Notes under the pieces: generated by a model
What the model was told of the DNA's origin: nothing
The model's input: the letters and a program-made list of their open reading frames with translations, nothing else
Databases searched by the model: none
Program-made: the position numbers and the translations under genes
Shown here: positions 1 through 5,494 of the stretch, in pieces
Layout of the letters: each line of letters starts with the position of its first letter
How positions within the stretch are numbered: the first letter of the stretch is position 1
Origin: an uncultured Holophagales bacterium
Lineage (GTDB): Bacteria > Acidobacteriota > Thermoanaerobaculia > UBA5066
Assembly: GCA_937864895.1 (NCBI GenBank)
Contig: CALMDF010000318.1
Coordinates: 1 to 9,949, forward strand
Direction of reading: 5' to 3'
Length of the DNA: 9,949 nt

Positions 1-269
1 TCGAGGGGCCCGAGGTCGGCGAGCGCCGCATGGCCGAGACGTTCGCCGGCGTCCTCGGCTCGGACGGCGACGTCTCGAGCCGGAGCCCCGCCGCCGAGCA
101 GCTGGTCTTTTTCGCCAAGCAGATGGTCGCAGCCGAGCAGGTCGGCCGCGAGTGGACGAGCTCGGACCCCGAGCTCGCCGACCGCTACGCCGTCCTCCTT
201 CACGACGGTCGTCTGGCCGGGACGATCGCGGAAGACGCCTCGGCGCTCTGCGAGGTCCTCGGCCTCTGA
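1..269 (+). CDS. C-terminal end of an unrecognised protein (5'-truncated)
   Basis: The frame read from base 3 is open from the left edge to a TGA at 267-269, giving 88 visible residues. Codons almost all end in G or C on both sides of the ATG at base 30, so coding probably continues upstream and that ATG is probably internal. The visible part is acidic and mostly helical in character (for example SPAAEQLVFFAKQMVAAEQV) and ends in ALCEVLGL. I see no signal peptide, membrane segment or catalytic motif, and I do not recognise the family. The stop lies 44 bp before the VWFA-related gene on the same strand, with a hairpin between them, so co-transcription is possible but not shown. Coding status is well supported by codon use; function is unknown. 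Confidence 0.7.
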   Translation, partial: EGPEVGERRMAETFAGVLGSDGDVSSRSPAAEQLVFFAKQMVAAEQVGREWTSSDPELADRYAVLLHDGRLAGTIAEDASALCEVLGL

Positions 270-274
270 TCCGG

Positions 275-290
275 GGCCCCGTCCGGGGCC
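275..290 (+). terminator. GC-rich hairpin after the first gene
   Basis: GGCCCC and GGGGCC form a perfect 6-bp stem with a GTCC loop; pairing the flanking G and C gives 7 bp with a 2-nt loop. It begins 6 nt after the stop of the first gene and ends 11 nt before the ribosome binding site of the next. There is no clear T tract, so it is either a weak intrinsic terminator or a structured leader of the downstream mRNA. An 8-nt direct repeat CCGGGGCC (271-278 and 283-290) overlaps it. Confidence 0.35.
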
Positions 291-301
291 GTAGTTCCTA
301 C

Positions 302-307
302 GGAGGT
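302..307 (+). promoter_or_regulatory. Ribosome binding site of the VWFA-related gene
   Basis: GGAGGT lies 6 nt upstream of the ATG at 314. It is a near-consensus Shine-Dalgarno sequence and decides the start. The same frame is open further upstream to 152, but that stretch overlaps the previous gene, reads as arginine-rich nonsense and has no comparable site. Confidence 0.8.
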
Positions 308-313
308 GGTTCG

Positions 314-1948
314 ATGCTCGACCGCGCTCGCGTTCCCGCGCTCTTCCTCTCGCTCGCCCTCGGGGTCCCGGGGTCCGCGGCGCCCCCTCCGTCCGAGGCG
401 ACGGCGCTCGCCGCCGGGGTGAGGGCTGCCGTCGAGGTAACCGCGATGGACCTCGACGTCGTCGCGACGAAGGACGGCAAGCCCGTCGACGACCTCTCGA
501 AGGAGGAGTTCGTCGTCCGCGTCGACGGCAAGCCGGTGGCCGTCGACTACTTCGCCCGCATCGAGGCCGGGACGGTCCACGGCCCGGACCTCGCGACGGC
601 CTCCCCCGCCCTCGTCCTCGACACGCTCAGGGCCGACGACGGCGGGACCTACGTGCCGCGCCAGTTCCTCGTCTACTTCGACGACGAGCGGCTCCTCCCG
701 CAGGAGAGAAAGCCCGTCATCGAGGGCCTGCGCGACTTCGTCACGCGGCTCTCGCCGTCCGACCGGGCCTCGATCGTCTCCTACAACGGGTCGACCCGGG
801 TCCTCGTCCCCTTCACGAACAGCAAGGAAGACCTCCTCGACGGGCTCTCCCGTCTCGACACGGCCTCGCCGCGGGGCCTCTCCTGGGAGTCCCAGTACCG
901 CCAGACGGTCCAGGAGCTTCGGGTCTCCCGCGCCTCCACGCGCTCCTCGATCCTCAGGTCGTGGTCGGCCCAGGCGGCCGCACGGGAGCGCTCGTCCCTC
1001 GCGGAGCTCGCCCGAAGCGTCTCCGCCCTCGCCGCCCGCTCCGGCAAGCGGACGCTCCTGCTCGTCACCAACGGGTACGAGTGGCACCCCGGCCAGACTC
1101 TCGCCCAGGCCTACGGGCCCTCCCTTCTCCAGCAGTTCGACTACGACATCGGCGACGACCTGAAGGTGATCCTCGAGGAGGCGAACAGCTCCGGCATCAC
1201 GATCCAGGTCTTCGACGCGAAGGGCCTCGTCGTCGACGTCGACGCTTCGCAGCCACTCTCCCCCGCCGTGAACCCCTTCTTCAAGGCGCAGAACTTCCGC
1301 GACTCCATGGCGGCTCTCGCCTACGAGACGGGCGGGTCTCTCGTGGAGAACCGGAACGTCTTCCTCTCCGACCTCGACCGCGTCTACCGCGAGGCGAGCA
1401 GCTACTATTCCGTGGGAGTCACGCTCGCGGGCGTCCCCGGCAAGGGCTCCAGGGACGTCGAGGTCCGCTGCACGCGCCCCGGGGTCGTCGTGAGGGCGCG
1501 GACCGGTTTCGCGGCGAAGACGGCGGACGAGGCGGCGATCGACCGCATCGAAATGGCCCTCCTCACGCCCGGCGCAGCCGGGGACTTTCCCGCCACGCTC
1601 CGGATCGGGGCCCCCGAGAGCAAGGGGGGGCCCGGCCGCCGGGTCGCAGGGTACGAGGTCGCGGTCCCGATCTCGGAGCTGACGTTCCGCGACGAGGGCG
1701 CGACGAAGACGGCGGTCATCGAGGTGTCCCTCGCCGCCGTCGAGGACACCGGGGCCCGCTCCACGGTCAAGCCCGAGCGGAAGACGCTCTCGATTCCCGC
1801 CGCGAGCTGGGAGAAGGCGAGGTCGGAGGCGTTCGTCTACCGCGGCCAGCTGAAGACCGCGAAGGGAAACCTCCGGTTCGTCGCCGGCGTCCGCGACGTC
1901 GCCTCGGGCCGGATGGCGCTCGCTTCCGCCGACGTCCGCGTCGAGTAG
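314..1948 (+). CDS. Secreted VWFA-related (Acidobacterial-type) protein
   Basis: This gene encodes 544 residues. The N-terminus has a short basic segment and a hydrophobic core (VPALFLSLALGVPG) ending around residue 23, which reads as an export signal. Residues 40-85 form a beta-rich lead-in ending in DGKPVAVDYF, as commonly precedes the domain in this family. Residues about 116-400 match the VWFA-related acidobacterial domain: a first strand FLVYFDDERL (118-127), SPSDRASIVSYNGSTRVLVPFT (two adjoining stretches, 147-168), the strand RTLLLVTNGYEW (246-257), GITIQVFDAKGL, then AYETGGSLVENRN and ASSYYSVGVT (361-370) and the closing VRARTGF. The classical DxSxS metal site is not present; the first strand carries FDDER instead. 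Residues 410-544 look like an additional beta domain. Function is unknown; the family is usually thought to bind ligands or proteins outside the cytoplasm. The gene converges with the GWxTD gene across a hairpin. Confidence 0.85.
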   Translation: MLDRARVPALFLSLALGVPGSAAPPPSEATALAAGVRAAVEVTAMDLDVVATKDGKPVDDLSKEEFVVRVDGKPVAVDYFARIEAGTVHGPDLATASPALVLDTLRADDGGTYVPRQFLVYFDDERLLPQERKPVIEGLRDFVTRLSPSDRASIVSYNGSTRVLVPFTNSKEDLLDGLSRLDTASPRGLSWESQYRQTVQELRVSRASTRSSILRSWSAQAAARERSSLAELARSVSALAARSGKRTLLLVTNGYEWHPGQTLAQAYGPSLLQQFDYDIGDDLKVILEEANSSGITIQVFDAKGLVVDVDASQPLSPAVNPFFKAQNFRDSMAALAYETGGSLVENRNVFLSDLDRVYREASSYYSVGVTLAGVPGKGSRDVEVRCTRPGVVVRARTGFAAKTADEAAIDRIEMALLTPGAAGDFPATLRIGAPESKGGPGRRVAGYEVAVPISELTFRDEGATKTAVIEVSLAAVEDTGARSTVKPERKTLSIPAASWEKARSEAFVYRGQLKTAKGNLRFVAGVRDVASGRMALASADVRVE

Positions 1949-1974
1949 CGCCGCGAAGCTCCCCGGCGACGAGA

Positions 1975-1998
1975 AGGCCCCGGCTCGCGCCGGGGCCT
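1975..1998. terminator. Perfect hairpin between convergent genes, probable bidirectional terminator
   Basis: The arms AGGCCCCGGC (1975-1984) and GCCGGGGCCT (1989-1998) are exact reverse complements: a 10-bp stem with a TCGC loop. It lies in the 75-bp gap between the stops of two converging genes, 26 nt after one and 25 nt after the other, which is where a shared terminator is expected. Neither side has a strong T tract; the leftward transcript has only a short TTCTCGTC after the stem. The GGCCCCG/CGGGGCC core also occurs in the 275-290 hairpin. Confidence 0.65.
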
Positions 1999-2023
1999 CT
2001 GGGTACCGGAATCCCGTTCGGGT

Positions 2024-3637
2024 CTACTTCGTCTTCGCCGCCGGCGCCTTCCCGGAGGCCGGGGGGGCGGGCGGGGCGACGAGGGTGAAGGGCGCCTTCG
2101 CCTCGACCGTCTTGCCGGAGACGACGTCGGTGACCTTCAGCGACAGCGTGTACTCGCCGGGACGGAAGTACTCGCCGAGGTTCACGTCGACGATGGCGCC
2201 CGCGAGGTCGATGACCAGGGCGGTCGTCAGTCCCTGTCCCTCGGGAACGGCCATCGGCTCGTCCGGGGGCTGCGGCACGTCGATCGTGGAGCCGTTCTTC
2301 GGCTTGATCGAGATCGACCGCTTGAGGTTCAGCTTCTTGGTGGCCGGGTCCATCGTCGGGTTGTAGACGCGGGCCACGTAGGCGAGGCCGTCGCTCTTGT
2401 CGAGCTGGTTGTCCGCGCGGATGACGAACTTGCGGGCGGAGAAAATGAAAGCCTCGTCCCCCTTGGCCCCCTCGGCAGGCATGTCGTTGTAGGCGAGGAG
2501 GAGCTGCGAGATGCCGAACTCGGCAGGCAGGGCCGGGACGTTCACGGAACGGTGGGCCGAGACCGTCGCGGTGCCGGCGGCGTCGAGGACGGCCGCGGCG
2601 ACCTCGTAGTCGCCGGGCTCGACCGGGAGCGAGAGGTCGACGAAGAAGTTGCCCTTGGACTTCTGGAGAACGGCGGCTTCCTCGCGGCGGACCACGTCCT
2701 TGCCGTCCTTCGACTTCACGAGGAGGGCGAGCTTCGCCTCCGGGGCGGGCGTCGCTGCGACGTCGCCGGGAACGGGGAGCTGGATCATGAGACGGGTCGC
2801 CTTGTCGCCGTACGCGAGCGGGAGCGTCGACATCGGCCCGTGCGGCTCCCTGGCCAGGAGCGCCTCGAGCGCCTCGCGGACGGGGGCGGCGAGGACGGGC
2901 CCCTTCGCGGCCTCGGCGGCGGCTTCGGCCGCGGCCTTCTGCTCGGCCTCGAACTCCTCGCGCGTCTTGTAGACGGGCGGCTCGGTCATGCCGGGGTTGA
3001 CGAGGGCGGCCGTGACCGCCTTCTTCATGAAGCGCTTCACGTCCGCCGGCTTGTCGACCGACTCGGTGAGCGCGGACTGGTCCGTCGTGAAGGTCAGGAC
3101 GAGCGTCTTCAGGCCGGTCCACTCCGGAAGCTGCGCCTGCTCGTACTGGAACTGGGTCACGACGGTCGTCCCGCCGCCGCCCGTACCGAGGAAGCGGCCT
3201 TCGCCTTCCTCTCCCGTCGGGGCCATCGCGGTGTCCTGGGAGGACGTGACCTTCGAGGCCATGGCCTTGGGAGGGCCGAGGACGATGAGGGTCTTCCCGC
3301 GCTCGGTGAGGGCGCCCCTGCGGTACCGCTTCTCCCCCTTGGTCCCGAGCGAGAAGAGCTCGTCCGCCTTGGCCGCGAGGGCGTCGAAGCGGAGCTTGAA
3401 GACGTTCTGCGCCGTCTTCTGGTAGTCGGGGTGCCTCCTGCCCCAGAAGAGGTTGTAGAACTTCTCGGCCTCCGCGTCGGACTTGACGTTCTTCCAGGCC
3501 TTCTGGTCGTCGTCGGTGGCGTAGTAGGTGAACTCGGGAGACTTGTCCCAGTCCTTGAATTTCTCCAGCTGGGCGGCCGCGGGGAAAGCGAGCGCCACGA
3601 GCGGGACGAGGGTCACAACAAGCCGCAGCTTTCTCAT
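2024..3637 (-). CDS. Exported GWxTD-like domain protein
   Basis: The protein has 537 residues. An ATG at 3637 is preceded by a good ribosome binding site, and the protein then begins with a signal peptide (MRKLRLVVTLVPLVALAFPAAAQ), so the in-frame ATG at 3679 is not needed. Residues about 55-185 match the GWxTD domain layout: EAEKFYNLFWGRRHPDY (57-72), a helical stretch with FKLRFDALAAKADELF, then TERGKTLIVLGPP (111-123), the usual hallmark strand, and later QFQYEQAQLPEW with LTFTTDQ. The naming signature itself is degraded: where GWxTD is expected the protein reads RRGALTERG. Residues 225-265 are Ala/Glu-rich and probably helical. Residues 275-520 look like two beta-sandwich regions, the second containing FRPGEYTLSLKVTDVVSGKTV, a Big-like strand pattern. 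The last 18 residues are Pro/Ala/Lys-rich. Function is unknown in this family; export to the periplasm or beyond is inferred. Confidence 0.8.
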   Translation of the reverse strand: MRKLRLVVTLVPLVALAFPAAAQLEKFKDWDKSPEFTYYATDDDQKAWKNVKSDAEAEKFYNLFWGRRHPDYQKTAQNVFKLRFDALAAKADELFSLGTKGEKRYRRGALTERGKTLIVLGPPKAMASKVTSSQDTAMAPTGEEGEGRFLGTGGGGTTVVTQFQYEQAQLPEWTGLKTLVLTFTTDQSALTESVDKPADVKRFMKKAVTAALVNPGMTEPPVYKTREEFEAEQKAAAEAAAEAAKGPVLAAPVREALEALLAREPHGPMSTLPLAYGDKATRLMIQLPVPGDVAATPAPEAKLALLVKSKDGKDVVRREEAAVLQKSKGNFFVDLSLPVEPGDYEVAAAVLDAAGTATVSAHRSVNVPALPAEFGISQLLLAYNDMPAEGAKGDEAFIFSARKFVIRADNQLDKSDGLAYVARVYNPTMDPATKKLNLKRSISIKPKNGSTIDVPQPPDEPMAVPEGQGLTTALVIDLAGAIVDVNLGEYFRPGEYTLSLKVTDVVSGKTVEAKAPFTLVAPPAPPASGKAPAAKTK

Positions 3638-3645
3638 CCGCGTGG

Positions 3646-3651
3646 TCCTTT
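3646..3651 (-). promoter_or_regulatory. Ribosome binding site of the GWxTD-like gene
   Basis: On the minus strand AAAGGA (within GAAAGGA) lies 8 nt before the ATG at 3637. It supports that ATG over the ATG at 3679, whose extra 14 residues are arginine-rich and would bury the signal peptide. Confidence 0.7.
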
Positions 3652-3662
3652 CAGGGGGGGTT

Positions 3663-3676
3663 CGCCGGAACCGGCG
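3663..3676. repeat. Short inverted repeat in the leader of the GWxTD-like gene
   Basis: CGCCGG-AA-CCGGCG is a perfect 6-bp inverted repeat with a 2-nt centre. It sits between a possible -10 element (3687-3692) and the ribosome binding site, so it could be an operator or a leader hairpin. In DNA this GC-rich such a repeat can also arise by chance. Confidence 0.3.
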
Positions 3677-3686
3677 CATCCTTGGA

Positions 3687-3692
3687 ACTATA
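3687..3692 (-). promoter_or_regulatory. Possible -10 element for the GWxTD-like gene
   Basis: The minus strand reads GGTATAGTT; TATAGT matches five of six positions of the sigma-70 -10 consensus and is one of few AT-rich patches in the intergenic DNA. It would start a transcript near 3680, about 43 nt before the ATG. No convincing -35 box stands at the usual distance. Confidence 0.3.
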
Positions 3693-3737
3693 CCCCAGCG
3701 GGAGTCGAAGCCCTCCGCGGGATCCTCCGTCCGCCGG

Positions 3738-4850
3738 TCAGGCCCCCTCGAGGAGCGCGCGGACGAGGGGGTCGTCGGGGCGCAGCTTCAGTGCCTTCTG
3801 GAGCGCCCGCCGGGCCGCCGCGTCGTTTCCGAGCGCCCTCTCGGCGCGCGCGATCCCCAGCAGCGCCTCGTAGAGCTTCGGCTCCTCCCGGTGGGCCCTG
3901 CGGTAGGCCTTGAGGGCCTCGTGCATCGCTCCTCCCGCGAACTCGAGGTCCCCCTGGACGACGAGGAGGTAGGCCGAGGCCTCCCGGGTGTTCGCCGCCG
4001 CCAGGGCCGCGCGCGCCTCCGTCGTCCTTCCCTGGTCGACGTAGAGCGCCGCGAGGTTGTGGAGGAGCGCGGGGCGGTGGGGGTCGATCCGGAGCCCCTC
4101 CCGGAAGGCCTCCAGCGCGGCCTCCGTGTCGCCCTGCCTCCACCGCACGATGCCGAGGTTCGAGTGGAGGTCGGGGAGGGTGGGATCGAGCTTGGTCGCC
4201 CGCTCGAGGAGGACGCGCGCCTTCTCGTAGTCCCCGGCCCTGAGGGCCTCTACCCCGCGGTTGCTCGCCGAGATGGCGGCGACGGCGATGTCGTCGATGA
4301 GCTTCAGCTCGATGGCCGCGTCGTCGCGAGACATGTAGAAGTCGTAGACCGTGTTGTAGCGGCCCTTCGGGTGGACCGCGACCATGTGGTTGTAGACCAT
4401 CACGAGGTCGCCCTCCCGCTCGCTCCGCGCCCGGCGGAAGATGAGCGCGGCCTGGAGCGGGATCCCGAGCGCGCGGCCGAACGCGATGAAGAGGTTCGTG
4501 AACGACACGCAGTTCCCGCGCCTCGCCGCGAAGGCCTCGGCCGCCGTGAACGTGGCGATCGAGTCGTACTCGAAGGCGTAGGACCTCCGGTCGAGGAGCG
4601 CCGCCTGGAGCCTCCTCAGGCGCTCCCGGTCGTCTCCCGGCCCGGCGACCTGCTCGGCCGCCTCGCGAATCGGGGGGGAGACGTACATCGGCATGGGGAC
4701 GTCTCCCGGGTCGACTCCGCGGGCCGTCACGACCTCCCTCCAGCGTTCCGGCGTGAGGTTGAGGGCCGTCCCGGGAGCGGACGACCGGCATCCGGACGAG
4801 GCGAGCCCGCCGGCGACGAGGGCGGCGAGAATGACGGCGCGAGCCTTCAT
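3738..4850 (-). CDS. Probable lipoprotein: transglutaminase-like domain plus TPR repeats
   Basis: The protein has 370 residues from the ATG at 4850; upstream in-frame TTG codons are less likely because the lipoprotein signal starts at this ATG. Residues 1-21 (MKARAVILAALVAGGLASSGC) have a basic start, a hydrophobic core and a cysteine at 21. The lipobox ASSGC is permissive rather than classical, since Ser stands where Leu is usual at -3. Residues about 75-175 resemble the papain-like transglutaminase fold: RRGNCVSFTNLFIAFGRALGIP supplies a candidate nucleophile Cys114, YNHMVAV supplies His155 and YDFYM supplies Asp170, in the expected order. From about 193 to 362 come TPR-type helix pairs, for example EALRAGDYEKARVLLERATKLDP (split across 201-223) and LHNLAALYVDQGRTTEAR. 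The likely role is envelope protein processing or scaffolding; substrate unknown. The ribosome binding site is poor. It ends 100 bp before the GWxTD-like gene on the same strand. Confidence 0.8.
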   Translation of the reverse strand: MKARAVILAALVAGGLASSGCRSSAPGTALNLTPERWREVVTARGVDPGDVPMPMYVSPPIREAAEQVAGPGDDRERLRRLQAALLDRRSYAFEYDSIATFTAAEAFAARRGNCVSFTNLFIAFGRALGIPLQAALIFRRARSEREGDLVMVYNHMVAVHPKGRYNTVYDFYMSRDDAAIELKLIDDIAVAAISASNRGVEALRAGDYEKARVLLERATKLDPTLPDLHSNLGIVRWRQGDTEAALEAFREGLRIDPHRPALLHNLAALYVDQGRTTEARAALAAANTREASAYLLVVQGDLEFAGGAMHEALKAYRRAHREEPKLYEALLGIARAERALGNDAAARRALQKALKLRPDDPLVRALLEGA

Positions 4851-4863
4851 GGGGACTGTAGGG

Positions 4864-4869
4864 AGGATA
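4864..4869 (-). promoter_or_regulatory. Weak -10-like element just before the TPR lipoprotein gene
   Basis: The minus strand reads GGGTATCCTCC. TATCCT matches four of six -10 positions and ends 13 nt before the ATG, which would place transcription start only about 5-8 nt upstream. Together with the lack of a Shine-Dalgarno sequence this would suggest a nearly leaderless mRNA. No -35 box at normal spacing is visible, so this is tentative. Confidence 0.2.
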
Positions 4870-4938
4870 CCCTGCGGCCTGCCCGGCAATGCACAACGGG
4901 TGGTACGCCCCGGGCCTCCGACGGGTTCCCGCCCCGCC

Positions 4939-5397
4939 TCACCGGCCGGGGAGCTTGCGGCCTTCCTCGAGCCAGCCGCGGAGGTCCGCGAGAGAGCGTT
5001 CCCAGCCCGGTCCCAGCCCCGCCGCGTAACCGTCCCACGACGGCCCCTGCCCCAGGCCCTCCTGGTCGATCGTGACGCGTGTCCCGCCGTCTTCCTCGGT
5101 GAGGGCGACGGAGAGCCGCATCCCCGACCAGCTCTCCCCCTCCGGGTTCGAGAAGGTCAGGTCGCGGACGACGAGGCGGCTCCCCGGCTCGTAGGTCTCG
5201 AAGGTCCCGAGGACGTGGTACCCCTCGTCGGAGTCCTCGTCGGCGTACCAGCCGAGCCCCCAGTTGCCGCCGACCCGCCGGCCGACGACGGCGCCGTCCG
5301 CGAACCACGCGAGGAGGTCGGTGACGTCTGTGAAGGCGGCGAAGACTCTCGCCGGCCCGGCCTTCACGAGGATTTCCCTGCGAACGGAGCCTTCCAC
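4939..5397 (-). CDS. AHSA1-like SRPBCC (START-fold) protein
   Basis: The protein has 152 residues. The GTG at 5397 is chosen because a TAA stands in frame four codons upstream, leaving no other nearby start. The protein follows the AHSA1/SRPBCC pattern throughout: an N-terminal strand SVRREILVKA, the helix PARVFAAFTDVTDLLAWF (15-32), a Gly-rich GGNWGLGWY (43-51), VLGTFETYEPGSRLVVRDLT (62-81), TRVTIDQEGLGQ (106-117) and a long C-terminal helix GWERSLADLRGWLEEG. These proteins fold into a helix-grip cavity that can bind small hydrophobic ligands; they are cytoplasmic and mostly of unknown function. No signal peptide or enzymatic residues are visible. It is divergent from argS and may lead the leftward group, 88 bp ahead of the TPR lipoprotein gene. 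The family call is firm, the function is not. Confidence 0.85.
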   Translation of the reverse strand: MEGSVRREILVKAGPARVFAAFTDVTDLLAWFADGAVVGRRVGGNWGLGWYADEDSDEGYHVLGTFETYEPGSRLVVRDLTFSNPEGESWSGMRLSVALTEEDGGTRVTIDQEGLGQGPSWDGYAAGLGPGWERSLADLRGWLEEGRKLPGR

Positions 5398-5410
5398 GGG
5401 CGGATCTTAG

Positions 5411-5429
5411 CGGCGTGCACCGGCGTGCG
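5411..5429. repeat. Tandem 10-bp direct repeat in a divergent promoter region
   Basis: CGGCGTGCAC is followed immediately by CGGCGTGCGA, with eight identical bases in each copy at a spacing of one helical turn. The pair lies between the divergent starts of the AHSA1-like gene and argS, next to the AT-rich patch GAAAATAGAA (5429-5438), the most promoter-like sequence in the gap on either strand. It could be a regulator site; chance is not excluded. Confidence 0.3.
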
Positions 5430-5445
5430 AAAATAGAAGGTTGTG

Positions 5446-5461
5446 CGCGGGCCCCCCCGCG
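5446..5461 (+). repeat. Hairpin in the probable argS leader
   Basis: CGCGGG and CCCGCG form a perfect 6-bp stem around a CCCC loop. It lies downstream of the AT-rich patch and 24 nt before the ribosome binding site of argS, so it would be in the 5' leader if transcription starts near 5441. I see no T-box features, such as a specifier loop or a terminator/antiterminator pair. Confidence 0.3.
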
Positions 5462-5494
5462 GACACCCTCCGAACGCTTTCCCGCGAGGTCGCC

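Noticed and set aside
152..313. Extension of the VWFA-related gene upstream to an ATG at 152
   Set aside because: It overlaps the end of the previous gene, has arginine-rich atypical composition, and the ATG at 314 has a near-consensus ribosome binding site followed by a signal peptide.
2552..3913. Long open frame on the + strand opposite the GWxTD-like gene
   Set aside because: It is Arg/Gly/Leu-rich with no domain pattern, and the minus strand frame encodes a signal peptide and a recognisable domain.
5441..5494. TTG at 5441 as the argS start
   Set aside because: The AGAAGG run abuts the TTG with no spacing, whereas the GTG at 5495 has GAGG at normal distance and gives the expected ArgS N-terminus.
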